NCBI GenBank assembly: GCA_018139225.1
Contig: JAGSNX010000005.1
Coordinates: 266,799 to 330,798 of the forward strand
Direction: 5' to 3'
Origin: Microvirga sp. SRT01
GTDB lineage: Bacteria > Pseudomonadota > Alphaproteobacteria > Sphingomonadales > Sphingomonadaceae
Length of the DNA stretch: 64,000 nucleotides
Of this stretch, positions 33,145 to 41,934 are shown piece after piece. A model generated the notes under the pieces. The model searched no databases and was not told the origin of the DNA. It saw nothing but the letters and a program-made list of their open reading frames with translations. The number at the start of each line of letters is the position of its first letter. Positions within the stretch are counted from its first letter, which is position 1. The translations under genes were made by a program, and so were the position numbers.

Positions 33145-34665
33145 ATGGCCGAGGCAGCGTTCAAATCGCTTCGCGAGACCGCCGATCTGCGCCACCTGCG
33201 TCAGATCATCGTGGGTCTGGACGAGGGCGTGATCCTGATCGATCCCGACCAGAGCCTGCTCTGGGCGAACGACGCTGCCTTGGCGATGCACGGGGTCGGC
33301 GACATCGCCGAACTGGGCGCGACCGTCGACGAATACCGGGCGCGCTTTCAACTGCGCTATCGCAACAACCACCGGGTCGAGGCCGACGATTACCCTATCG
33401 AGCGGGTGGTGGCCGGCGACTCGTTCTCGGAGGTGGTGGTCGAGGTCACCGTCGCCGGGGAGGAGTCGCCACGCTGGGTACATCAGGTCCGCAGTCTGGT
33501 CCTCAACGACGCCGACGACAGCGAACCGGCGTGCCTCGTGCTGATCATCCAGGACGTCTCCGCCCGGTTTGAGGCGGAGGATCGGTTCGAACAGTCGTTC
33601 AACGCCAATCCCGCGCCGGCGATCATCTGCCGGCTGAGCGACTTGCGATACGTCAAGGTCAATCAGGGCTTTCTCGACATGACCGGCCACCACCGCGACC
33701 AGGTACTGTGCAGGACCGTGTACGACATCGACGTGCTGCGCGGTGCCGAAAAGCGTGATCTCGCGAAGGAACGGCTTGGGGAGGGTCGGACCGTCCCGCA
33801 GATGGAGGCGGAGCTGGAACTGCCGGACGGCAGCACCAAGCTGGTGATCGTCGCGGGCCAGCCCATCGATATGGGCGATCAGCCCTGCATGCTGTTCACC
33901 TTCGCCGATCTCGAACCGCGCCGAAAGGCGGAGGGCGCCCTTCGCCACAGCGAGGAACGGTTTACGCGCACCTTCCAGATGGCGCCCGTGCCGATGGCGA
34001 TCGGTGCCCGCGACGGCCATCTGCTGTGCGAAGTGAATGCCAGCTTCACGCAGATGACCGGTTACGGCGTGACGGAGATCATCGGCCGGCCTTTGGGCGA
34101 CGTTCAGCTGTGGGAGAGCGACGCGACGCGGCGCCAGATCGAAGCCGCCATCGACGGAGGCCGGGACCTGCGCGCGCACGAGGCGCGCATCCACGCACGC
34201 GACGGCGCGGCGATCGACTGCCTGATCTCCACGGAGGCGATCCGCCTCGGCGACGATGCGTGCGTGCTGTGGGCGTTTCAGGACATCACGCAGCGCAAGG
34301 CCACCGAACTGGAGCTCGTCGAGGCGATCGAGGCGGTGATGAAGGACACGAGCTGGTTCAGCCGCTCGATCATGGACAAGTTGGCGCGTCTGCGTGCGCC
34401 GCAAACCGACGCCCAGGGTCCCGGTCTCGACGACCTCACGGCACGCGAACGCGACGTGCTGGGCCTGATCTGCCGCGGCTGCGACGACAAGACGATCGCT
34501 CGCACGCTGGACGTCGCCAGCAACACCGTGCGCAATCACGTCGCCCGTATCTACGCCAAGATCGGGGTCAATCGCCGCATTGCCGCCGTGGCTTGGGCCC
34601 GCGCCCGTGGCTTCGACGGAGAGGGCGTCGCTGTGGACAAACATCAACGGGAGACGGCGGCATGA
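33145..34665 (+). CDS. PAS-domain LuxR-type regulator
   Basis: The 506-residue cytoplasmic protein has three PAS-like domains (about residues 15-145, 150-270 and 275-395), the second and third with S-box phrases such as VNQGFLDMTGHHRDQV and VNASFTQMTGYGVTEI. A LuxR/FixJ-type helix-turn-helix ends it: LTARERDVLGLICRGCDDKT and NTVRNHVARIYAKIGVNRR. No kinase or receiver domain is present, so the PAS domains themselves probably sense a ligand, redox or light signal. The start used is ATG 33145, just after the CsbD-like gene. The next small gene overlaps the stop as ATGA, so it is coupled. Confidence 0.85.
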   Translation: MAEAAFKSLRETADLRHLRQIIVGLDEGVILIDPDQSLLWANDAALAMHGVGDIAELGATVDEYRARFQLRYRNNHRVEADDYPIERVVAGDSFSEVVVEVTVAGEESPRWVHQVRSLVLNDADDSEPACLVLIIQDVSARFEAEDRFEQSFNANPAPAIICRLSDLRYVKVNQGFLDMTGHHRDQVLCRTVYDIDVLRGAEKRDLAKERLGEGRTVPQMEAELELPDGSTKLVIVAGQPIDMGDQPCMLFTFADLEPRRKAEGALRHSEERFTRTFQMAPVPMAIGARDGHLLCEVNASFTQMTGYGVTEIIGRPLGDVQLWESDATRRQIEAAIDGGRDLRAHEARIHARDGAAIDCLISTEAIRLGDDACVLWAFQDITQRKATELELVEAIEAVMKDTSWFSRSIMDKLARLRAPQTDAQGPGLDDLTARERDVLGLICRGCDDKTIARTLDVASNTVRNHVARIYAKIGVNRRIAAVAWARARGFDGEGVAVDKHQRETAA

Positions 34666-34859
34666 CTGCCCGGCCGACGGACACGCGCGCTTCGCGGGAC
34701 GACAAGGCGAAGGCCGCCACAACGCGGGAAGCCAAGGGATCGGTTCACGAGGCGATCGGCAAGCTGATCGGCGACGATGCCGCCCAGGCGGCCGGCACTG
34801 CCGAACGGCAGGCCGGCGCCGCCGATGCCTCGGGCGTCCGGAAATCATCGCGGCCCTGA
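34662..34859 (+). CDS. small CsbD-like protein
   Basis: The 65-residue product is hydrophilic and probably unfolded or helical, with AKGSVHEAIGKLIGDDAAQA and GTAERQAGAAD, which resembles the CsbD core. Its start overlaps the stop of the regulator gene (ATGA at 34662-34665), a tight link between a PAS-LuxR regulator and a stress protein. It lies in the same run as the other stress genes. Confidence 0.72.
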   Translation: MTARPTDTRASRDDKAKAATTREAKGSVHEAIGKLIGDDAAQAAGTAERQAGAADASGVRKSSRP

Positions 34860-34892
34860 CCGCGGCGTACAATCAGTTCAACAGGAGTAACT

Positions 34893-35774
34893 ATGGCTAC
34901 CTACGCTACCACCGGCCTCGCGCCGGTCGATGAGACGCATCCGGGCAAGACGGCGACCCGACTGTCCTGGGGCGCGATCTTTGCCGGCGTCGTCATCGCC
35001 GTCGCCGTCCAGCTGGTGCTCGGCATCCTCGGCGCGGGCATCGGACTGACGATGGTCGATCCGGTCGAGGGCACGACGCCGGGCGCGGCGGGCTTCGGGA
35101 TCGGTGCCGGCATCTACTGGCTCATCACCACCGTCCTCGCGCTCGGCGCGGGTGGCTTCGCGGCGGCGCGCGTCGCGGGCGTGCACGAGCGGTTCGACGC
35201 GCTGGTCCACGGACTGGTGGTCTGGGGCGTGACGCTGATCCTCACGCTGTACCTGCTGACCTCGGCGGTCGGCGGCATCATCGGCGGCGCATTCAGGACC
35301 GTCGGCTCCGTCGCGGGCGCAGCCGGGGCGACGGTCAGCGCCGCCGCACCCAAGGCGGCGTCGATCGCCGGCATCGACGAGAGCGACGTGCGCAGCGAGG
35401 CGGCGGCGTACCTGTCGGATGCGCCGACCGACCCGGCGCAGATGACGCCGGAGCAGGCACAGAAGGAAATCGCGCGCGAACTGCCCGCCCTTGCCCGCGG
35501 TGGAACTGACGGTCGGCAGGCGGAAAGCCGGATCGTCGACATCGTCGCGGCACAGCGCAAGATCAGCCGTCCGGAGGCTCAGGCGCAGGTGACGCGGGCC
35601 AAGCAGCAGTTCGTGCAGACGAAGAACGACACCGTCGCCACTGCCAAGTCGGCTACCGACGCAGCGGCCGGTGCGGCGGCGGGAACCTCCTTCGTCCTCG
35701 TCCTGGCGCTGCTCGTCGGCGCGGCGGCGTCCGGGTTCGGTGCCACCGCCGCGACCCGCCGACGGCTGCGGTGA
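34893..35774 (+). CDS. multi-pass membrane protein ('PhnA-like')
   Basis: The 293-residue protein has three N-terminal membrane segments (SWGAIFAGVVIAVAVQLVLG, a second around IYWLITTVLALGAGGFAAAR, a third around GVTLILTLYLLTSAVGG) and a fourth near the C-terminus (SFVLVLALLVGAAASGFGAT). Between them is a long soluble Ala/Glu/Lys helix. Proteins of this shape are often labelled PhnA-like in Sphingomonas, without evidence for a phosphonate role. The start has AGGAG upstream. It is probably part of the stress response; the function is unknown. Confidence 0.75.
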   Translation: MATYATTGLAPVDETHPGKTATRLSWGAIFAGVVIAVAVQLVLGILGAGIGLTMVDPVEGTTPGAAGFGIGAGIYWLITTVLALGAGGFAAARVAGVHERFDALVHGLVVWGVTLILTLYLLTSAVGGIIGGAFRTVGSVAGAAGATVSAAAPKAASIAGIDESDVRSEAAAYLSDAPTDPAQMTPEQAQKEIARELPALARGGTDGRQAESRIVDIVAAQRKISRPEAQAQVTRAKQQFVQTKNDTVATAKSATDAAAGAAAGTSFVLVLALLVGAAASGFGATAATRRRLR

Positions 35775-35780
35775 GTATCC

Positions 35781-35809
35781 GCGGCGGACCGGCGTATCGG
35801 GTCCGCCGC
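35781..35809. terminator. hairpin between membrane protein and entericidin genes
   Basis: GCGGCGGACC and GGTCCGCCGC form a perfect ten-base stem with a nine-base loop, five bases after the stop. There is no T-run, so it may be a weak terminator or an RNA-stabilising element. Confidence 0.5.
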
Positions 35810-35838
35810 CTTCGCTTTCAACGAAAAGGAATGACAGC

Positions 35839-35979
35839 ATGACCAGGAAGATCGGGCTTGTGTTCGCCCTCACCACGATGATCGCACTTGCGGCCTGCAA
35901 CACGGTCGACGGCGCGGGCAAGGATCTCAAATCGGCCGGCTCGGCCGTGTCCAGCGCCTCGGGCGAAAGCAAGAAGTAA
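35839..35979 (+). CDS. entericidin-like small lipoprotein
   Basis: The 46-residue product has a lipoprotein signal peptide (IGLVFALTTMIALAACNTVD) and the mature phrase GAGKDLKSAGSAVSSASGE, the usual entericidin A/B pattern. Entericidins are stress- and stationary-phase-induced cell-envelope lipopeptides; EcnB has bacteriolytic activity. Only one copy is seen here, so there is no separate A-type antidote. AAAAGGA lies upstream of the ATG. It ends the plus-strand stress run. Confidence 0.85.
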   Translation: MTRKIGLVFALTTMIALAACNTVDGAGKDLKSAGSAVSSASGESKK

Positions 35980-35987
35980 CGATCGCG

Positions 35988-36011
35988 GCGGAGCGCCCTC
36001 TGGCGCTCCGC
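35988..36011. terminator. bidirectional hairpin terminator
   Basis: GCGGAGCGCC and GGCGCTCCGC form a ten-base perfect stem with a CTCT loop, between the convergent entericidin and L,D-transpeptidase genes. It is followed by GCTTTCGCC on the plus strand, a weak T-tract. Confidence 0.7.
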
Positions 36012-36019
36012 GCTTTCGC

Positions 36020-36697
36020 CTAAGTTGCGGCCCGCTTCATCAGCGCCTGCACGCGCAGTCTCGGGAAGACCTCTTCCAACGGCTTGGTGTCGGGCAGGAT
36101 GTACACGTAGCCGCCCTTCCGCTGGAACATCGGTCGCAACCGCTTGGCGTAGAACGCCTTGGGTACGTTGATGCAGCCGAAGGTGATGCGGTTGTCGTCC
36201 GGGGTGGGCGACAGCATCCGCTCGCGCCGCTGCTCCTTCTTGCCGGCATCGGTCGGGATGGGATGCATGGCCACGGATGTGGCATAATCGACCCACAGGA
36301 TCCGCTCCTTGCGGAAGGGTATCCCGAACTTGGCGAGAAAACGTCCCGCCGGAGTCGTCTTTTCGGCCGGTCCGATCTCGGCGAGCGTCTTGGCCCCGAC
36401 ACCGGGCGTGGCATCGTCGCCGGGGGCGATCCCGACCAGCACCGGCACCGTCTCGATCAGCTTGCCCTTGCCGTCGAACAACACCAGCGACCCGTTGATC
36501 TTGTCGACGATCGCATAGGGTAGCGCATGATTGTCCTTCGACGCCGCCACCCATTCCGTGACCCGGATGACGCCTTCGGACGGGCCGACAGCGACTTCGA
36601 CAGGGGCAACGCCCGCCTCCGTCACGCCGTCCTGCGCGACCGCCGCGGCGGGGAACATCAGGATCAGTCCGGTCAATATCCGCAGCACGATGGTCAT
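36020..36697 (-). CDS. L,D-transpeptidase (YkuD domain)
   Basis: The 225-residue protein has a signal peptide (MTIVLRILTGLILMFPAAAV) and a YkuD catalytic domain. The active-site Cys is in RITFGCINV, with the upstream His at VAMHPIPTD. Such enzymes form 3-3 cross-links in peptidoglycan or attach lipoproteins to it, in the periplasm. The ATG at 36697 is chosen because it starts the signal peptide; a GTG 13 codons upstream is also open. It is convergent with entericidin and lies 83 bases downstream of a coiled-coil lipoprotein gene, a possible substrate. Confidence 0.88.
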   Translation of the reverse strand: MTIVLRILTGLILMFPAAAVAQDGVTEAGVAPVEVAVGPSEGVIRVTEWVAASKDNHALPYAIVDKINGSLVLFDGKGKLIETVPVLVGIAPGDDATPGVGAKTLAEIGPAEKTTPAGRFLAKFGIPFRKERILWVDYATSVAMHPIPTDAGKKEQRRERMLSPTPDDNRITFGCINVPKAFYAKRLRPMFQRKGGYVYILPDTKPLEEVFPRLRVQALMKRAAT

Positions 36698-36780
36698 GGA
36701 TCGATAGCACTTACGCGAAAAGCCGGCCGTCCCCACGGGGAACGACCGACGATCATCAAACGGAAAATAACGTCGTGCGA

Positions 36781-37089
36781 TCAGTGCCGCGGACGCTTCG
36801 GCCGTGCTTCCTGCGCCTGCAACCGCTGCTCGACCCCGTCGACGCGACCATTGAGCTGGTCGAGCCGCTGACCGGACGCCTGCAACTGGCCGGACGCGGC
36901 CTGCGCCTCCGCCAGCGCCGACTTGGCGGTGCCGTCGGTTTCCTGCAGCTTCGCCTCCAGCGTGTCCACGCGCTGGCTGACCGGGGCGACCTGCTCGCGC
37001 ACATAGGACTTGGTGGCGCAGCCGCCGAGACCGACCGCACCAGCCAGGATCACCATCGCGGGCATGAACTTAGACGCAAACTGAGACAT
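36781..37089 (-). CDS. coiled-coil lipoprotein
   Basis: The start at 37089 gives a lipoprotein signal peptide ending AVGLGGC. The mature part (about 78 residues) is one long helix with heptad-like spacing (VSQRVDTLEAKLQETDGTAK and GQRLDQLNGRVDGVEQRLQA) and a basic tail PKRPRH. It resembles Lpp-like or alanine-zipper lipoproteins that trimerise and bridge the outer membrane and cell wall. It is upstream of an L,D-transpeptidase gene on the same strand. In E. coli the Lpp-wall link is made by such enzymes, so a functional pair is plausible, although the C-terminal residue here is His, not Lys. Confidence 0.75.
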   Translation of the reverse strand: MSQFASKFMPAMVILAGAVGLGGCATKSYVREQVAPVSQRVDTLEAKLQETDGTAKSALAEAQAASGQLQASGQRLDQLNGRVDGVEQRLQAQEARPKRPRH

Positions 37090-37250
37090 TGCGGTTTTCC
37101 AATCGTTAACCAGTCGGAACAACCAAGCCGAGCAGCGATGCGTCGCCAATCCGGATTCTGTTCGGACGTGCATCTTCTCCGCTCAACGGATGAATTTGCC
37201 GGTTCGCACAGGTGCTTGGCAGCGATCCTGAGGCGCCGAATCGGGCGGAG

Positions 37251-37847
37251 CTACTGGCGCCGCTTGCGCTTCGACGACGGTGCGAAAGGATCTTTGGGGA
37301 TATCGTCTGTGCGCGGCTTGTCCCGGATGGCCGCCACTGGCCTGGATCGCTGGGTTTCCACGCAGCGCCGCAACGCGACGATCGCCGCCCCACTGCCGTC
37401 CAGGTTCAGCCGCTCCACCGGCACGTCGCCGCGATTGATCTCCAGCGTCCGCGAATTCGCGAAATAGGTCGGAAACTGCGGCTCGAAGCTCGTGACGAAG
37501 CCCGGCTTACCGTCGGACATCAGACCGATCGCGAAATGGCCGGGATAGGCACCTTTCGACAGACGGAACGTCAGCTTCAGGCGGTCTTTCGGCCTGATCG
37601 ACCAATTGGCGTTGAGGAGAGTCAGGTGGTTCGTGCCATCGGTATCGATCCCGAGCAGCAGCGTGGTGTCTCCGGCGCGATCGAACTCGCGGGTCAGGAA
37701 ACAGCCCTTGCCATCCTTGCTCACCGCGACCGTCCACTCGCCCACGTCCTGCGGCTCCGGCTGGGCCTGCACCGACGATGCGATAACGGGTGTCAGGAGC
37801 AGTGACACAGGGCGAAGAACGGCGGTCGATGGTCGCAGGGTCACCAT
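37251..37847 (-). CDS. exported hypothetical protein
   Basis: The 198-residue product begins with a signal peptide (cut about residue 29, SSVQAQ). The exported part has a beta-sandwich look with GEWTVAVSKDGKGCFLTREF, TDGTNHLTLLNANWSIRPKD and SRTLEINRGDVPVERLNLDG, and a basic tail rich in Lys and Arg. It distantly recalls invasion-associated locus B-like proteins of alphaproteobacteria, but I would not assign it. A 160-base gap separates it from the lipoprotein gene downstream. Confidence 0.65.
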   Translation of the reverse strand: MVTLRPSTAVLRPVSLLLTPVIASSVQAQPEPQDVGEWTVAVSKDGKGCFLTREFDRAGDTTLLLGIDTDGTNHLTLLNANWSIRPKDRLKLTFRLSKGAYPGHFAIGLMSDGKPGFVTSFEPQFPTYFANSRTLEINRGDVPVERLNLDGSGAAIVALRRCVETQRSRPVAAIRDKPRTDDIPKDPFAPSSKRKRRQ

Positions 37848-37956
37848 AGACGCGACTGTAACCGCCCCGGGTGCGATTGGCTACGCGTGCTCGACTCCGG
37901 CGTCGGCCCGGAGGCGGCGGCGTTCACGGCATTCGTGACGGGTCGTTACGATCGTC

Positions 37957-37967
37957 TAGTCAGACAA
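37957..37967. promoter_or_regulatory. GntR/FadR-type operator-like site
   Basis: TAGTCAGACAA fits the FadR-subfamily consensus TNGTNNNACNA, and the wider GTCT-AGTC-AGAC is a perfect four-base-arm dyad. It lies 84 bases before the GH127 gene, in the promoter area. No matching GntR gene is adjacent; the nearest in the window is at 58640. Confidence 0.4.
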
Positions 37968-38051
37968 GAGAAGTTCGTATACCATTTGCAGCGTTCACCC
38001 TGTCGCACGAGCAGGAATGGCGCGGCCGACGCGGATCGAAGGAGATGATGC

Positions 38052-40895
38052 ATGCCATCCACACCGAAGCTGCCCGTGGCCCTGCCCATCGGCCATGCTG
38101 ACATTCGGCGTCGCCACGTTCTGAAGGTCGCCGCCGGCGCCGTCGCTTTCTCGCTGGCGGACCGTGGACTCGCCTTGCCGCGCGCGGATGCGGAAATCGT
38201 CAATCTCGCCAAGGCCGCGACGCCGGGTGGCCTCTACGTTTCGGGCGACACCAGCTTTTCCGCCCTGAACAACGGCGCGGAACCGAGCGGTTCGGACGAT
38301 GCCGGCAAAGGCGCGTACGGCACCTGGCCCCGCACCGACCGCCAATGGGTCACGTACGAGTGGAGCCAGCCGGTCTCGACCGACAGCGTCGACCTTTACT
38401 GGTGGCATGACGGACGGGGCATCGCCGCGCCGACGTCTGCACGCCTCCTCTACTGGAACGGCAGCGATTACGTGCCCGTGCGCAGCCGCCGCGCGGCCGG
38501 CCTGCTGACCAACCGATTCAATCGGGTGTCGTTCGATCCCGTGACCACCACCCGCCTAAAATTGGAGTTCGGGGGAGACGGCGAGAAGTCGGTCGGCCTC
38601 CTCCAGTGGAAAGTGTACAATGCCGGACCAGTCCCGGCGTTCGCCCCCACCGTCGCGGCCGGGATCGACCGCTCGATGGTGATCGGCGCACAGACCTTCC
38701 TCGCGGGCAAGGCCGACTGGCTGCAGCGACGGCCGGGCGACGCCCTGCGCTGGACGAAGGTCAGCGGGCCCGGCGAAGTGATCTTCGCCGACGCCGCGGC
38801 GTCGACGACGCGCGCCACGGTCAGCCAGCCGGGTGATTACGTCCTGAAGCTGGCGGCGAGCGCGGGCGCGAAGACCGCCGCCTCCACGCTCAACCTGCGC
38901 GTCGTGGCGCCACCGCCCGCTAAACGCCTCGATGTCGTCTATACGACCCCCTACGCGATCGACAGCCCGCTCTGGAACGAGCGGGCGAAGGCGCTGATCG
39001 TCAACTGGATCCCGCATTGCATCGCTTATTGCGAGCGCACCGACCTCAAGGACGGTCAGGGCGGCCTCGATAATTTCGTCGAAGCGGCCAAGGCCTTGCG
39101 CGGCCAATCGCATGCCCAGCACAAGGGGTATGTCTTCTCCAACGCCTGGGTCCACCAGACGATGGAGTCGATGTGCATCGCACTGATGGTGGACCCGCAG
39201 GGCGACGCGGAGATCGCGACGGCGCAAGGACATATGCGCCAGACGCTGGAGCGCTGGATTCCGATCGTCCTCGCCGCGCAGGAACGTGACGGCTACCTTC
39301 ACACGGCCTACACGCTCGCCGATCGCAGTGCGTGGCCGGAGCGCTGGTCGCCCGAGCATCGCGGCGATCACGAAGGCTATGTCGCGGGCTATTTCATCGA
39401 ATCCGCGATCAACCACCACACGCTGACCGGCGGCCGCGATCTGCGGCTCTACGACGCCGCGAAGAAGCTGGCGGATTGCTGGGTGGCGAATATCGGACCC
39501 GGCAAGAAGCCCTGGTTCGACGGCCATCAGGAAATGGAGCAGGCGCTCGTCCGGTTCGGGCGCTTCGTCAACGACGTGGAAGGCAAGGGTCGCGGCGACG
39601 CCTATATCCGGCTCGCCCGTTTCCTGCTCGATTCTCGCGAGGGCGGATCGGAATACGACCAGAGCCATTTGCCGCCTGAACAGCAATATGAGGCTGTCGG
39701 CCACGCGGTCCGCGCGGTGTATTTCTATTCGGGGATGGCGGACATCGCCGCCGAAACCGGCGATCGCGACTATCAGAGCGCGACCATGTCCCTGTGGGAC
39801 AACATGGTGAACCGCAAATACTATGTCACCGGCGGCGTCGGCAGCGGCGACACGTCGGAAGGGTTCGGCGGCAATTACGCGCTGCGCAACGACGCTTACT
39901 GCGAATCCTGTTCGAGCTGCGGCCTGATCTTCTTCCAGTACAAGCTCAACCTGTCGTACCACGATGCGAAATACGCCGACCTGTACGAGGAGACGATGTA
40001 CAACGCGCTGCTCGGCGCCACCGATCTGGCCGGGAAGAGCTTCTGCTACACCAACCCGCTGGTCGATACCGAGCGCGCCAAATGGCACACCTGCCCATGC
40101 TGCGTCGGCAACATTCCCCGCACGCTGCTGATGATGCCGACCTGGACCTATGTGAAGGATAAGGAGGGCGTTTACGTCAACCTGTTCGTCGGCAGCCGCA
40201 TCGAGGTCGGCGACGTAGCGGGCACGCCGGTCCAGATGGTGCAGGAAACCAATTACCCCTGGGAGGGCGCGGTCAAGATCACCGTCAACCCCAAGGAGGC
40301 CAGACGGTTCTCGGTGCGCGTGCGCGTTCCCCAGCGCAAGACCAGCGCCTTGTATTCCGCCGTGCCGGCGGTGGAGGGACTGACGCGACTGGCGGTGAAC
40401 GGGCAGGCGGTGACGCCCCGCATCGAAAACGGTTACGCCGTCATCACGCGGGAATGGCGCCGGGGCGACCGGATCGAGCTGCAACTGCCGATGGCGGTCC
40501 AGCGTGTGACGGCAGACGACCAGATCGAGGCGACACGCGGCAAGGTCGCGGTGCGCTATGGTCCGCTGATCTACAACGTCGAGTTGGCCGATCAGCCGCG
40601 CATCGACCAACCCCTCTCCACTGCGCCCCTGACGGCGGAGTGGCGCCCGGACCTTTTGGGCGGCGTGACGGTGATCCACGGGACCTGGGCCGACGGGACA
40701 CCGATGCTGGCCATCCCGAACTTCGCCCGTGCGAACCGCGATGGTGGTGCGATCCCCGAATTTCCGGGGCAGCACGACGGTGTCGAATACGCCCCCGGGG
40801 CATCGCAGGGCGACGCCGCCACCGCGCAGGAGGCGGGTCCATCGTCCGGCCAACGGCGCGGGGGGCGATCGCAGGTCTGGCTGCGCAGCGTGTGA
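38052..40895 (+). CDS. GH127-family beta-L-arabinofuranosidase, Tat-exported
   Basis: The 947-residue protein starts with a twin-arginine signal (RRRHVLKVAAGAVAFSL). Residues about 60-190 form a discoidin-like beta-sandwich (WVTYEWSQPVSTDSVDLYWW). The catalytic (alpha/alpha)6 barrel runs from about residue 295; the zinc-thiolate active site of GH127 is represented by the cysteine cluster CESC and HTCPCC, the latter including the expected nucleophile Cys. C-terminal beta domains follow. GAAGGAG precedes the ATG. It should remove beta-L-arabinofuranose from plant glycoproteins or pectin side chains in the periplasm. It stands alone; GH43-like material lies at the start of the window. Confidence 0.9.
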   Translation: MPSTPKLPVALPIGHADIRRRHVLKVAAGAVAFSLADRGLALPRADAEIVNLAKAATPGGLYVSGDTSFSALNNGAEPSGSDDAGKGAYGTWPRTDRQWVTYEWSQPVSTDSVDLYWWHDGRGIAAPTSARLLYWNGSDYVPVRSRRAAGLLTNRFNRVSFDPVTTTRLKLEFGGDGEKSVGLLQWKVYNAGPVPAFAPTVAAGIDRSMVIGAQTFLAGKADWLQRRPGDALRWTKVSGPGEVIFADAAASTTRATVSQPGDYVLKLAASAGAKTAASTLNLRVVAPPPAKRLDVVYTTPYAIDSPLWNERAKALIVNWIPHCIAYCERTDLKDGQGGLDNFVEAAKALRGQSHAQHKGYVFSNAWVHQTMESMCIALMVDPQGDAEIATAQGHMRQTLERWIPIVLAAQERDGYLHTAYTLADRSAWPERWSPEHRGDHEGYVAGYFIESAINHHTLTGGRDLRLYDAAKKLADCWVANIGPGKKPWFDGHQEMEQALVRFGRFVNDVEGKGRGDAYIRLARFLLDSREGGSEYDQSHLPPEQQYEAVGHAVRAVYFYSGMADIAAETGDRDYQSATMSLWDNMVNRKYYVTGGVGSGDTSEGFGGNYALRNDAYCESCSSCGLIFFQYKLNLSYHDAKYADLYEETMYNALLGATDLAGKSFCYTNPLVDTERAKWHTCPCCVGNIPRTLLMMPTWTYVKDKEGVYVNLFVGSRIEVGDVAGTPVQMVQETNYPWEGAVKITVNPKEARRFSVRVRVPQRKTSALYSAVPAVEGLTRLAVNGQAVTPRIENGYAVITREWRRGDRIELQLPMAVQRVTADDQIEATRGKVAVRYGPLIYNVELADQPRIDQPLSTAPLTAEWRPDLLGGVTVIHGTWADGTPMLAIPNFARANRDGGAIPEFPGQHDGVEYAPGASQGDAATAQEAGPSSGQRRGGRSQVWLRSV

Positions 40896-41065
40896 CACCG
40901 CGGCCCTGTCGCACCGAACCGATCGGTTCCGACCGGCGGTTTTCGGCAGGGCGGGCAGGTTGACAGACGATCGGCAGATCGGGGGCTGGTGCTTCCGGTC
41001 GCCGCCGCTACGCTCCTGACGGATGATCGCGACGGCAGCGCGATCCTGATCTGGAAGGAACGTTC

Positions 41066-41620
41066 ATGGTCGGTATCGCCCTGCTTTCCCAGCCGCTGGA
41101 CCTCGTCGTACTGGGCGACGCGGATCGTTCGTTCCTGTCGCGGCTCTCGCCGATGCCGGCCCGGCACATCCCGTTGCGCGCCGACACGTCGGCCGACCGC
41201 AAGCTGACGGCATCGCACCTCGACCGGGCCGTGCTGGATGCCGGTCGGCCGGTCTTGCTTGTCGCACAGGGAGCGGCATGTCTGGCGGCGGCGTGGTGGA
41301 CCCGGCTTTCCCCGCAATCCTACGTCTCGCGCGTTACCGGTGCGCTGATGCTGGCGCCCAGGCGTGCGGGAGAACGCGATGCGATGTTCGCGTCGCCAGC
41401 ATCACGATTGCCCTTCCCGTCGATCGTCGTCGGGGCGGACGATGCGAGCCAGCAATGGGCGGTGGAATGGGGCAGCCGCCTGATCGACGGGCCCCTGCCG
41501 GGCGTCGGCCCCGCTCTCAGCAATCGTTTCCAGTCGATCCTGAGCCATTTCACGCGCGCCATCGTCGAACGGGATATCCGCACGGCGGAGCGGCTGATGG
41601 CAGCCATCGGCGACCATTGA
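41066..41620 (+). CDS. RBBP9/YdeN-like alpha/beta hydrolase lacking the catalytic serine
   Basis: The 184-residue protein follows the RBBP9/YdeN pattern: a short alpha/beta hydrolase with RPVLLVAQGAACLAAAWW at the nucleophile elbow, LMLAPRRAGERDA and FPSIVVGADD later. In active members the elbow reads like VAHSxG. Here the Ser position is Gly or Ala (AQGAA), and the usual acid and histidine loops are not clear. So it is probably not a hydrolase; it may bind a ligand or be decaying. GGAA lies upstream of the ATG. It is not linked to a recognisable operon. Confidence 0.7.
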   Translation: MVGIALLSQPLDLVVLGDADRSFLSRLSPMPARHIPLRADTSADRKLTASHLDRAVLDAGRPVLLVAQGAACLAAAWWTRLSPQSYVSRVTGALMLAPRRAGERDAMFASPASRLPFPSIVVGADDASQQWAVEWGSRLIDGPLPGVGPALSNRFQSILSHFTRAIVERDIRTAERLMAAIGDH

Positions 41621-41934
41621 CGCCCGCCGTTGCGGAGCGGACTGGTCGTTCAGGCAGCTTGAGCCGCTGGTGCTTTTTGCCGCGGAGCAGTGTGACGATC
41701 CGTTCGCCTTCTTCCCTCAGGGCCTTGGTGCGTGCTCGCATGTCGGTGCTGATGACACGGGTCTGGCACGCCACGGTCGTGGCTTGATCGAACAGGTCGC
41801 CCGACGAAATCGGGCGTCTCGCACGCGGCATCATTGGAACGCTCGATTTCGACGTCGCTGCGCAAGGGCGGCCTAACCGCGAATACTTACGATCTCCCGC
41901 CAAGGCGTGGTCCGCTCGGCCCGAACGTCCCGTT
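41621..41934. other. stretch without a clear gene
   Basis: A minus-strand open frame here contains RVISTDMRARTKALREEGER and IVTLLRGKKHQRLKLPERP, which looks more protein-like than random, and could be a small gene starting near 41830. It lacks a ribosome site and runs on into the antisense of the hydrolase-like gene, so I do not call it. Confidence 0.3.

Noticed and set aside
38556..40898. A 780-codon minus-strand frame
   Set aside because: Antisense of the GH127 gene; no start site or domain recognised.
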